Below, piece by piece: positions 42,680 to 50,190 of a stretch of DNA of 50,308 bases. A program made the position numbers and the translations under genes. The stretch is from Treponema sp. Lineage in GTDB: Bacteria > Spirochaetota > Spirochaetia > Treponematales > Treponemataceae. The notes beneath the pieces were generated by a model. That model was not told the DNA's origin, made no database searches, and saw only the letters and a list, made by a program, of their open reading frames with translations. The stretch's first letter is position 1, and each line of letters begins with the position of its first letter. The stretch spans positions 1 to 50,308 of the forward strand of contig JAGBXW010000032.1 in NCBI GenBank assembly GCA_017629095.1, written 5' to 3'.

Positions 42680-43263
42680 AAAAAAATCTCCATTTTAGAA
42701 ATTAAACATTTTAAGGAATTTGAGAGAAGGATTCCTTTCCTTCGGCTAATTTTACATAACGATCCGTTTTTGTGGCTATGAAAACATCAACTATCACCCC
42801 CTTTTTTATAATTATGGAAATGTAAATTGCTTCCACATATACAAATATATGTACTGTTTCAGAAAATGTCAAATTATTCCAGTATGTTTTAAATTATTCT
42901 CTATCTGCAACATTGTATCCTGTCATAAGATTTTCATACGCGAGCTGAACTACTTGTTTTGTACTGTCAGCATAATCTTTTTGTACTAAAAGGAGAATCT
43001 ATTTGTACCAAATTCAAAGTAAATTTGTACTAAAAGGAGAATCTTTTTGTACTAAATTCAAAGTAAATTTGTACCAAAAGCATAATCTTTTTGTACTAAA
43101 TTCAAAATGAATTTGTACCAAAAAGAGAATAGTTTTGTACTATGGGAGAAATCTGCTACAGGCTGTAGCATTATTTGGGAAGTGGTGGGGTAGAATGGAA
43201 ATTGTGGAAGGATTGTGGTAGAATGGCGAAGATACGTGCCGTAAGGGAAGGAAAGAAGGGATT
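42680..43263. other. 584-bp gene-free region between HU-like gene and Type ISP gene
   Basis: No coding region is supported. It holds an inverted repeat AAGGAAT/ATTCCTT (42711-42735), a 7-bp-stem hairpin ACATATA/TATATGT (42835-42852), the nine-unit 22-bp array (42957-43154), a GCTACAG-G-CTGTAGC hairpin (43154-43168), and a direct repeat of GGTAGAATGG (about 43190 and 43217). The ribosome binding site AAGGG precedes ATG 43264. Confidence 0.7.
42957..43154 (+). repeat. Nine tandem 22-bp units with TTTGTAC core
   Basis: Units start at 42957, 42979, 43001, 43023, 43045, 43067, 43089, 43111 and 43133, without any gap. Each begins with W-TTTGTAC, mostly followed by YAAA. The second half is one of two types: A (close to AGGAGAATCT) or B (close to TTCAAAGTAA), in the order A A B A B A B A A. 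The period is two helical turns, so all cores face the same side of the DNA. The array lies about 110 bp upstream of the Type ISP gene. Confidence 0.92.
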
Positions 43264-46200
43264 ATGACATTTGAAGAAATTATAGATACATATCGGAAGA
43301 ATTCTGTATCGGAACGAAATAAGGGTGACAAATTTGAAAGACTTATGAGAGCCTATCTTCTTACAAAGCCTATCTATAAAAACTTGCTTTCAGATGTGTG
43401 GCTCTGGTTAGAGTTCCCTTATAAAGACCAGTTTGGTACTGGCGGAAAAGACACAGGTATCGATATTGTTTGCCGTACCCACGATGGCGACTATTGGGCA
43501 GTGCAATGTAAATGTTATAGACCAGAAGCTAAAGTTGACCTTGCAACAGTTAGTACTTTTATTACAACTTCAAGTATCCCTTTCAATACAAAAGACGGAA
43601 ATAAAAACTTTTCTCACCGCATTTGGATAGATACAACTTATGGTGGCTTTAATGCAGAAGCTACCAATGCCATAAACAAGATTGGTGTAAGCCGAATCGG
43701 GCTAACAGAACTCAGAAATGAAGATATTAGCTGGGAAGAACTAGATGCAGGAAAAAGAGGAAATGAAGTTACTTGTATAAAATATGATCTTCGTTTACAT
43801 CAAAAAGAAGCCTTTGATGCTACTACCACTTATTTTGAAAACAATGATAGGGGAAAACTTATCATGGCTTGTGGAACAGGAAAGACCTTCACCTCACTTC
43901 GTATTTCAGAAGCCCTCGCAACTGACAGCCATTTGGTACTTTTCCTTGTTCCTTCCATTGCACTTTTAAGCCAGACGTTAAAAGAATGGTCTGCTCAATC
44001 AATAAATAATATTTATCCAATTTGTATTTGCTCCGACTCTCATGCTTCTGATAAGGCTGAGGATTCAATTTCAGAGCTTGTACTGCCTGCAACAACAAAC
44101 CCAGAAACAGTATACAGACAGTTTATTAATTTCAGAACCAGACAAGCTACTGAAGGTGGTATGATTGTTGTGTTTTCTACATACCAGTCAATCGATGTCA
44201 TCGGTGCTGTTCAAAGAAAAATCAATAGTTTGGAAAAAGACTCTTTCATTTTTGATTTGGTTGTCTGTGACGAAGCTCACCGAACAACTGGGATAAAGCA
44301 GAAGGATAAAAAACAGTCTGCATTTACAAAGGTTCATGATAATGAAAATATACAAGCCAAGAAGCGTCTTTACATGACCGCTACACCAAGACTGTATTCT
44401 TCCGATGCCCAAGCAAAAGCAAAGGAAAAAGAAGTTCTTGTATGGTCAATGGACGACACAGAATGGTTTGGGGAAGAAATTTACCGTATCGGATTTGGTG
44501 CTGCCGTTGAAAAACAACTACTTTCAGATTACAAAGTAATTGTTTTAACGCTTGATGAAAACTCTGTTGATGCAGATTTACAGAAACAAATTCTGGATGA
44601 ACATTCAGAAATCAAAGCTTCTGATGCTATAAAACTTATAGGTTGTATAAACGTTCTATCAAAAAGAACCAACTACCTTACTGATAAAGAACTCTTTAGT
44701 GATGTTGACCCAGAACCAATGAAGTCAGCCGTTGCTTTCTGTTCAAACATTAAAAACTCAGAATACTTGAGAGACTCATTCAATGTTTGCCAACAAGCAT
44801 ACTATGAAAAAATGACTGAAGAGGAACGAGCTGAACTTGTTGTTGTAGATGCCGACCACGTTGATGGAGGTATGGGAAGTACCATTCGTGAGGATAAACT
44901 GGACTGGCTAAAAAGAGCTGATACAAATAAAAAAGAATGTCGTGTTTTAAATAACGTGAGATGTCTTTCTGAAGGTGTGGATGTTCCAAGCCTTGATGCC
45001 ATCATGTTTTTAAGTAGCAGAAACAGTCAGGTTGATGTTGTTCAATCTGTTGGTCGTGTAATGCGAAAAGCTGAAGGGAAGAAATTCGGCTACATCATCA
45101 TCCCAGTTATTGTTCCAAGTGATAAAAATGCAGACGAAGTTCTGGATGACTCAGAGGACTTTAAAATTGTATGGAGTGTATTGAATGCTTTGAGAGCACA
45201 CGATGACCGCTTCAATGCAACTATCAATAAAATTGAACTTAATAAAAAGAAACCGAAAATCATTAATGTAACTGGTGGTGGGCATTTTAACGGAAAGCCT
45301 GTTATTGAAGATGATAATGACGATGTGCAATGGATAGAAAAAGATCTTGAGTTTGATGAATTACAGCAAGAATTGTACACTCGCTTTGAAAAATTATCTA
45401 ATCAAGTATTTGCAAAGATGGTTACAAAATGTGGTAGCCGACGGTACTGGGCTGACTGGGGTAAAGACGTAGGTGAAATTGCAAAAAGAAACATTGACCG
45501 TATCAATAAGCTCATTTCTGTTGATGGCGACCACAAATTAAAATTTGAAGCATACCATGAAGGATTAAAAAAGAACCTTAATCCCTCTGTAAGCCAGTCT
45601 GAAGCTGTAGAAATGCTTGCCCAGCACATGATTACAAAGCCTGTATTTGAAGCTTTATTTGGAAATGACCACTTTACCAAAGAGAACCCTGTATCAAAAA
45701 CATTAGAAGACATTGTTGCTCTTTTGGATGAAAAAAGTGACCCAGAGGACTTGGAAAAACTAGAACGATTCTACAAGTCTGTTCAGCAAAGAGCAGAGGG
45801 TATTGATAATGCCGAAGCAAAGCAAAAAGTTGTTGTTGAGCTTTATGATAGCTTCTTTAAAAATGCTTTCCCTGTGACTGTTGCAAAGCTGGGTATTGTT
45901 TACACTCCAGTTCCAGTCGTTGATTTCATTCTGCACAGTACTGAGTATGTTTTGAATAAAGAGTTCGGTCGCTCTCTTTCTGACCAAAATGTAAATGTAA
46001 TTGACCCATTTACCGGAACTGGTACATTCATCACACGACTTTTGCAATCTGGAATTATAAAAAAAGAAGATTTAGAGCGTAAATACAAGCATGAAATTTT
46101 CGCTAACGAAATCGTTCTGTTGGCTTACTACATTGCCAGCGTAAACATAGAAAATGTATATCATGACTTAAGTGGGAAAGACGAGTATGAACCCTTTGAA

Positions 46201-46539
46201 GGTATTTGTTTGACCGATACCTTTCAAATGTATGAAACTGGTGAGCCTACTCTAGATGATAAGATTTTCAGTGAAAACAGTGACCGTGTAAATGAGCAAC
46301 GTTCAAAACCAATTACTGTTGTTATGGGAAACCCACCGTATTCTGTTGGACAGAAATCTGCAAATGACAATGCACAAAATCAGACTTATGAAAAACTGGA
46401 AGGTCGTATTGCAGATACATACGTTGCTCTTTCAGAAGCCACAAACAAAAACTCAACATATGATAGCTACATAAAAGCCTTTAGATGGGCAAGTGATAGA
46501 ATTACTATACAAAAGACTAGGTTGGGGGGGGGGGTATAA
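43264..46539 (+). CDS. Type ISP restriction-modification enzyme, nuclease-helicase-methyltransferase part (interrupted)
   Basis: The 1091-aa product contains the first domains of a single-polypeptide Type ISP enzyme (LlaGI-like, normally about 1600 aa). An Mrr-like nuclease comes first (GIDIVCRTHDG, AVQCKCY), then an SF2 translocase with Walker A (ACGTGKT), DEAH box (CDEAHRTTG), TATPRLY and QSVGRVMRKAEG. The N6-adenine methyltransferase has motif I (DPFTGTGTF) and motif IV (GNPPYSV). The frame ends at a TAA right after an 11-G tract, inside the methyltransferase. The remaining methyltransferase segment and target-recognition part lie downstream in other frames. As sequenced the enzyme is probably inactive; slippage could alter the frame. 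Confidence 0.9.
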   Translation: MTFEEIIDTYRKNSVSERNKGDKFERLMRAYLLTKPIYKNLLSDVWLWLEFPYKDQFGTGGKDTGIDIVCRTHDGDYWAVQCKCYRPEAKVDLATVSTFITTSSIPFNTKDGNKNFSHRIWIDTTYGGFNAEATNAINKIGVSRIGLTELRNEDISWEELDAGKRGNEVTCIKYDLRLHQKEAFDATTTYFENNDRGKLIMACGTGKTFTSLRISEALATDSHLVLFLVPSIALLSQTLKEWSAQSINNIYPICICSDSHASDKAEDSISELVLPATTNPETVYRQFINFRTRQATEGGMIVVFSTYQSIDVIGAVQRKINSLEKDSFIFDLVVCDEAHRTTGIKQKDKKQSAFTKVHDNENIQAKKRLYMTATPRLYSSDAQAKAKEKEVLVWSMDDTEWFGEEIYRIGFGAAVEKQLLSDYKVIVLTLDENSVDADLQKQILDEHSEIKASDAIKLIGCINVLSKRTNYLTDKELFSDVDPEPMKSAVAFCSNIKNSEYLRDSFNVCQQAYYEKMTEEERAELVVVDADHVDGGMGSTIREDKLDWLKRADTNKKECRVLNNVRCLSEGVDVPSLDAIMFLSSRNSQVDVVQSVGRVMRKAEGKKFGYIIIPVIVPSDKNADEVLDDSEDFKIVWSVLNALRAHDDRFNATINKIELNKKKPKIINVTGGGHFNGKPVIEDDNDDVQWIEKDLEFDELQQELYTRFEKLSNQVFAKMVTKCGSRRYWADWGKDVGEIAKRNIDRINKLISVDGDHKLKFEAYHEGLKKNLNPSVSQSEAVEMLAQHMITKPVFEALFGNDHFTKENPVSKTLEDIVALLDEKSDPEDLEKLERFYKSVQQRAEGIDNAEAKQKVVVELYDSFFKNAFPVTVAKLGIVYTPVPVVDFILHSTEYVLNKEFGRSLSDQNVNVIDPFTGTGTFITRLLQSGIIKKEDLERKYKHEIFANEIVLLAYYIASVNIENVYHDLSGKDEYEPFEGICLTDTFQMYETGEPTLDDKIFSENSDRVNEQRSKPITVVMGNPPYSVGQKSANDNAQNQTYEKLEGRIADTYVALSEATNKNSTYDSYIKAFRWASDRITIQKTRLGGGV
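46524..46534 (+). repeat. Poly-G tract of 11 within the Type ISP gene
   Basis: Eleven consecutive G follow the codons for KTRL. With 11 G the frame closes at once. With 9 or 12 G it enters segment 1 (46533-46757) in the correct sense. With 10 G it passes through segment 1 in a stop-free wrong frame of about 70 codons and enters segment 2 (46745-46969) in the correct sense. Such tracts change length by slipped-strand mispairing. Confidence 0.9.
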
Positions 46540-46757
46540 TAGCATTTGTATCCAACGGAGCGTATCTGGACGGCAATGCACAGGACGGATTCCGCAAGAC
46601 AATAGAGAAGGAATTCGACAAGATTTATGTGTTCAATCTGAGAGGAAATCAGAGAACCAGCGGGGAGCTGTCTCGTCGGGAGGGCGGGAAGATTTTCGGG
46701 AGCGGTTCACGAACTCCAATTGCAATTACTGTCTTGGTAAAAAAGGAGACGGTATAG
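46533..46757 (+). pseudogene. Methyltransferase segment, copy 1 (frame 3 relative to window, GC-rich codons)
   Basis: Read in the frame reached with 12 G, this encodes GIIAFVSNGAYLDGNAQDGF and continues to SGSRTPIAITVLVKKE before a TAG. It is the part that follows NPPY in Type ISP methyltransferases. Codon choice is GC-rich (GGC, CGC, CAG, GAG, AAG), unlike the AT-rich codons around it, which points to a different origin. It has no start codon or ribosome binding site of its own. Confidence 0.82.
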
Positions 46758-46969
46758 TGGCATTTGTATCTAATGGAGCTTGGCTTGATGGAAATGCCCA
46801 AGATGGATTTAGAAAATCTATTGAAAATGAATTTTCTAAAGTCTATGTTTTTAACTTGCGTGGTAACTGTCGTACAAGTGGGGAACTTCGTAAAAAAGAG
46901 GCAGGGAATGTTTTTGGACTTGGTAGTAGAACCCCAATAGCTGTTACTATCCTTGTAAAAAAAGATTGA
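46745..46969 (+). pseudogene. Methyltransferase segment, copy 2 (native-like codons)
   Basis: This encodes the homologue of copy 1: GIVAFVSNGAWLDGNAQDGF to GLGSRTPIAVTILVKKD, then TGA. About three quarters of its 72 residues are identical to copy 1, but codon use is AT-rich like the rest of the gene. It is in the same frame as the downstream C-terminal ORF and is separated from it only by the stop codons in an 18-bp stretch. It joins copy 1 at an A6 run (46739-46744). Confidence 0.82.
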
Positions 46970-46987
46970 TAAGGGGAATAAATAGGA

Positions 46988-48439
46988 ATGGAACATAAAG
47001 CAGAAATTTACTACTACGACATAGGCGACTATCTATCTCGTGAAGAGAAGCTAAAAATTATAGATGAATTCGGAAGTATGGAGAAACTTCCTTTCACACG
47101 ACTTATCCCCAATGAGCATGGTGACTGGATTTCAAAGAGAAATGATAAATTCGGAACTTGGATTCCAATAGACCCAGATAAAAAATTTAATTCTTCTGCT
47201 CATAGTTTTTTCATAGTCAATTCAAGAGGGTATGAAACTGCACGAGATTTCTGGGCTTATAGTTCATCTGAACATAAATTAAGACAAAACATCGACAAAC
47301 TTATTACTGAGTACTATTTAAATCTTGGAAAGACAAATCAGTCTGAGCTTAATTTTGATGAAACTAAAATAAGTTGGTCTAGTAATCTTATAGCAAGAGC
47401 TTTGAAGCAAAAACAAATTTCAAAAGAGTATAGAACTACAAAAGGAATGTATCGACCATTCTTTATGCAACATACGATTATTCATGATGACTTAATCAAT
47501 CGATGTGGACAATCAAAAGAATTCTTTCCAACTGAAAAACATAAGAATCTTCTTGTCGTTGTAAACGGAGTTGGTGGTACAAAAGATTATTCATGTTTTA
47601 TAACTGACGAAATGCCAGACTTGGGGATGCTCTCGGCTTCTCAATGCTTCCCACTTTACTGGTACGAAACCATCGACCCAGACCAGAGCTCGCTCTTCGG
47701 GGACCATGATGCACAAATCGTAAAACACGAAGCAATCAGTGACTTCATTCTGGAAAGAGCACAAAGTAAGTATGGAAATAAGGTTCAAAGAGAAGACATT
47801 TTCTATTATGTCTATGGTATCTTGCATTCAAAGAGCTACCGAGAAACGTTTGAAGCTGACTTAAAGAAGATGCTTCCACGCATTCCCTTAGTAAGCGACT
47901 ATCAAAAGTTTTGGGATTTTAGCAAGGCAGGACGAGAGCTTGCCAACTTGCACTTAAATTATGAAAAGGTTGCAGCATTTCCTGATGTGCAGGTTGAAAG
48001 TCTCAAGATGGTTCACTATGAATCTTCAAAAACAATATATGATTATGATGATGGAAGACTTATGGCAGCAGAGTCTGCAAAAAAACATGCTTCCAGCAAA
48101 GATGATGATTATGACTACTATGCAGTTCAGCAGATGAAGTTCCCAAAGAAAGGTCAGAAAGATACAATTATTTATAATCATTATCATACCATCAAAAATA
48201 TTCCAGAGAAAGCCTATGAATATGTTGTAAATGGAAAATCAGCTATTGAATGGATTATGGAACGGTATGCTGTTACAACAGATAAGAAGTCTGGAATTAC
48301 TAACAATCCTAATGACTGGGCTTTGGAGCATGAACAACCTCGTTATATCTTTGATTTGCTTTTGAGTGTGATTAATGTTTCGGTACAGTCGGTAGACATT
48401 GTAAACAATCTGCCAGAAGTGGATTGGGATAAGGAATAG
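46988..48439 (+). CDS. C-terminal (target-recognition) part of the Type ISP enzyme
   Basis: The 483-aa ORF begins at ATG 46988 with EHKAEIYYYDIGDYLSREEKL, which in intact Type ISP proteins directly follows the LVKK segment. It should contain the rest of the methyltransferase fold and the target-recognition domain that reads the DNA site. TAGGA or AAGGGGAAT before the ATG could act as ribosome binding site, so it may be made as a separate polypeptide. It ends with INVSVQSVDIVNNLPEVDWDKE (last part quoted: NNLPEVDWDKE). Whether split pieces can associate into an active enzyme is unknown. Confidence 0.82.
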   Translation: MEHKAEIYYYDIGDYLSREEKLKIIDEFGSMEKLPFTRLIPNEHGDWISKRNDKFGTWIPIDPDKKFNSSAHSFFIVNSRGYETARDFWAYSSSEHKLRQNIDKLITEYYLNLGKTNQSELNFDETKISWSSNLIARALKQKQISKEYRTTKGMYRPFFMQHTIIHDDLINRCGQSKEFFPTEKHKNLLVVVNGVGGTKDYSCFITDEMPDLGMLSASQCFPLYWYETIDPDQSSLFGDHDAQIVKHEAISDFILERAQSKYGNKVQREDIFYYVYGILHSKSYRETFEADLKKMLPRIPLVSDYQKFWDFSKAGRELANLHLNYEKVAAFPDVQVESLKMVHYESSKTIYDYDDGRLMAAESAKKHASSKDDDYDYYAVQQMKFPKKGQKDTIIYNHYHTIKNIPEKAYEYVVNGKSAIEWIMERYAVTTDKKSGITNNPNDWALEHEQPRYIFDLLLSVINVSVQSVDIVNNLPEVDWDKE

Positions 48440-48450
48440 AGAGGAGTGTG

Positions 48451-48492
48451 GGAATCGCTTTTATCGAGAAGATGGTAAAGGCGATGGAGTAA
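48451..48492 (+). repeat. Remnant of a methylase 3' end (left copy)
   Basis: These 42 bp encode GIAFIEKMVKAME-stop and match 49401-49442 at 36 of 42 bases. They begin 12 bp after the Type ISP stop codon and have no gene attached. The peptide resembles the end of Eco57I/PglX-type adenine methylases. Confidence 0.65.
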
Positions 48493-48728
48493 CTTCCACA
48501 AGCTTTAGTTACCGGAGACTTTAGCTACCGGATTTGAGAATGTAATTATCGGTTGGTGAGCAACGATAAGTTCATAGAGTGAACGAATGAAATGTTTTCA
48601 TAAGAAAACATCGAGCGTAAGCTTGTCGAACCAAATGCAAGTCCCCTTGTCAGTTTTTGAGAATAAAACGTTTTCTACCGTGCGACTTTTATATAAATGT
48701 AGTATAATAAAAACAGTGGAGGTGATGT
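48493..48728. other. Gene-free stretch with direct repeat and hairpin cluster
   Basis: CTTTAGYTACCGGA occurs twice, 16 bp apart (48503-48516, 48519-48532). Four hairpins follow in a row: TTATCG-G-TTG/CAACGATAA (48546-48569), GTTC/GAAC (48570-48584), ATGTTTTC/GAAAACAT (48592-48611) and CGAGC/GCTTG (48612-48628). The far end has a TATAAT box (48703-48708) and a GGAGGTG ribosome binding site for the next gene. No ORF is convincing. Confidence 0.6.
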
Positions 48729-48950
48729 ATGCCGTTAGCGATTTTGGAGCAAAAGTTAAAAGAATTTCCGGAAGAATATTTTGACGAAATAAATGCTTTT
48801 TTTGATTTACTTTCATATAAAGTTGCTGTTTTGGCTAAAAAAGAAAAGCATGCTGTTACTCCCGGTCTTGCACAAGGAAAATGGAAATACCCAAAAGACA
48901 TACATGCTTTTGATGATGATGTTGCTGAAGAATTTGAGGGGTATTTATGA
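48729..48950 (+). CDS. DUF2281-type antitoxin
   Basis: The 73-aa protein has the DUF2281 pattern: an N-terminal helix pair (ILEQKLKEFPEEYFDEINAF), a middle LLSYK segment, and a C-terminal tail with LAQGKWKYPKDIHAFDDDVA, which probably binds the toxin. Such proteins pair with PIN toxins. It overlaps the toxin gene by 4 bp (ATGA) and has a strong GGAGGTG ribosome binding site. Confidence 0.85.
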   Translation: MPLAILEQKLKEFPEEYFDEINAFFDLLSYKVAVLAKKEKHAVTPGLAQGKWKYPKDIHAFDDDVAEEFEGYL

Positions 48951-49354
48951 AGATATTGCTTGATACTCATATCCTTATTTGGTTTCACACAAAAGATTCA
49001 GAGCTTTCTGAAAAGGCTTGGGAAATTTTGCTTAATCCCGAAAATGAGATATTTTACAGCTCTGTGAATGTTTGGGAAACGCAAATAAAATATTTGAAAC
49101 ATAAAGATGAAATTAATTTTTCCGGAGAAGAGTTAGATAATTTTTGCAAAGCTGCAGGATTAACATGTTTAAATGTAGAGCCTAAACATTGCATTGGGTT
49201 AAAGACACTTTCATATTCGGAAGATGCTCCTCGTCTACATAAAGACCCGTTTGACAAAATCCTTATTTGTCAGGCAAAAACTGAAAATATGTTTTTGATG
49301 ACGCATGATTCTTTAATTCCTTTTTACAACGAACCTTGTATTTTAAGTGTGTAA
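48947..49354 (+). CDS. PIN-domain toxin (VapC-like), third module
   Basis: The 135-aa protein has LLDTHILIWF, SSVNVWETQIK, HKDPFDKILICQA and MTHD at the four acidic positions of PIN nucleases. It is therefore a ribonuclease toxin partnered with the DUF2281 antitoxin. It is of the same subtype as the PIN toxin at 13887-14288. Its stop codon is followed within 1-2 bases by the methylase remnant at 49356-49442. Confidence 0.88.
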   Translation: MKILLDTHILIWFHTKDSELSEKAWEILLNPENEIFYSSVNVWETQIKYLKHKDEINFSGEELDNFCKAAGLTCLNVEPKHCIGLKTLSYSEDAPRLHKDPFDKILICQAKTENMFLMTHDSLIPFYNEPCILSV

Positions 49355-49355
49355 G

Positions 49356-49442
49356 TGCATTGACCGACAGTTGTACGCCAAGTACGGCTTGAGCGAGGAA
49401 GAAATCGCTTTTATCGGGAAGATGATTAAACCGATGGAGTAA
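49356..49442 (+). pseudogene. Methylase C-terminal remnant (right copy, 28 codons)
   Basis: The frame reads CIDRQLYAKYGLSEEEIAFI and then GKMIKPME-stop, very like the last residues of Eco57I-type (Type IIG) or PglX adenine methylases. Only the end of the gene is present, starting directly after the PIN toxin's stop. Codons are GC-rich. Its last 42 bases (49401-49442) are the partner of the repeat at 48451-48492. Confidence 0.7.
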
Positions 49443-49566
49443 AGGGGCACCCACAATTTGGCTGGGCTTTTAGGTAAAGTCCGATGTGGAGTTGTTGTTT
49501 TTAATGTACTCTAGAATCGCCTTTATTTTCAGCCCCTTTTCTTGGTGCAAGGCTGTTTGTGCAACT

Positions 49567-49803
49567 TTACTTCGTTTGTGCCAGTTCAAGAACTGTTTCC
49601 AGTGGGAGATCAATACACAATGCCACTTTCTCTGGAGAATCACCATATGCGAGGAATTTTTTCGCTGTTTCCAGAGCCTTTTGGTAGGCTCCACGTTCCA
49701 GCCCAATGGAAATACCTTCTTCACGGCCAGTGGTTATACCTTTTTCAAATCCTTCCTCGTAACCATCATATCGTGCATCTGCCATTTTTACCGCCCAAGT
49801 CAT
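49567..49803 (-). CDS. Rpn C-terminal small protein with intragenic start, copy 1
   Basis: The 78-aa ORF starts MTWAVKMADARYDGYEEGFE and ends LPLETVLELAQTK. It equals the C-terminal part of Rpn-family (PD-(D/E)XK transposase-like) nucleases. AGGAGG, six bases, ATG gives a perfect ribosome binding site; those bases are also the Arg-Arg codons of the longer frame (RRHYM). The longer frame continues upstream to about 49937 (SSFDQKFQAFYHYLQ, MGVVESDLA), but the nuclease domain is missing. E. coli Rpn genes are known to make an internal, C-terminal antitoxin that blocks the full-length nuclease, and this is a candidate for such a product. Confidence 0.7.
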   Translation of the reverse strand: MTWAVKMADARYDGYEEGFEKGITTGREEGISIGLERGAYQKALETAKKFLAYGDSPEKVALCIDLPLETVLELAQTK

Positions 49804-49937
49804 GTAATGCCTCCTTTCCAGAGAATTGTTTTTCAGGGTGGTAATACTGGCTGAAATAGTTTGAGCCAAGTCTGATTCCACCACGCCCATCTGTAAATAA
49901 TGATAAAATGCTTGGAACTTCTGGTCAAAACTGGAAA
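49804..49937 (-). pseudogene. 5'-truncated rest of an Rpn-family nuclease gene
   Basis: In frame with the small ORF downstream, about 45 codons remain of the region preceding it in the full-length protein (SSFDQKFQAFYHYLQ, then DLAQTISASI, then NNSLERRHY). The piece begins exactly at the stop codon of copy 2. The nuclease active site lies further upstream in the family and is absent. Confidence 0.65.
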
Positions 49938-50174
49938 CTATTGGCTTTTCAGCAACTCCTGCACCACCTCCAGAGGGAGATTAGTACAGCGAGCAACCAC
50001 TTGAGGAGTAAGACCTTCTGTAAGGAATTTTCTTGCCGTTTCTAGCTTATTTTCGAAGGCTCCTTGTTCTCTGCCTTGCTCTAAGCCACGTTCCAATCCA
50101 ATGGAAATGCCTTTCTCGTATCCCTCATCATAGCCATCATATCGAGCATCTGCCATTTTTATCGCCCAAGTCAT
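49938..50174 (-). CDS. Rpn C-terminal small protein, free-standing copy 2
   Basis: A second 78-aa ORF, MTWAIKMADARYDGYDEGYE to LPLEVVQELLKSQ, with the same AGGAGG-six bases-ATG signal. Unlike copy 1, nothing of the upstream Rpn coding region remains except the bases that form the ribosome binding site (NYRRHY); a TAG closes the frame just above. So the gene consists of the internal translation unit alone. Gly-x-Glu/Arg-Gly repeats in the middle (YEKGISIGLERGLEQGREQG) suggest a helical or collagen-like spacer, as usual in this family. Confidence 0.7.
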   Translation of the reverse strand: MTWAIKMADARYDGYDEGYEKGISIGLERGLEQGREQGAFENKLETARKFLTEGLTPQVVARCTNLPLEVVQELLKSQ

Positions 50175-50190
50175 GTAATGCCTCCTGTAG

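Noticed and set aside
42957..43154. CRISPR array
   Set aside because: Units are contiguous 22-mers without unique spacers, the tails fall into two recurring types, and no cas gene is present.
46524..46534. Poly-G run as a mere sequencing error
   Set aside because: An indel error could explain the early stop, but not the two divergent in-tandem segments in two further frames, so a real structural change is more likely. Reads should still be checked.
48493..48728. Integron attC site
   Set aside because: Hairpins are present, but no RYYYAAC/GTTRRRY core pair in the right spacing was found, and no integrase gene is in the window.
49470..49724. 84-codon ORF in another frame over the Rpn fragment
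   Set aside because: Most of it is an out-of-frame reading of Rpn copy 1, and the short tail beyond shows no recognisable domain.
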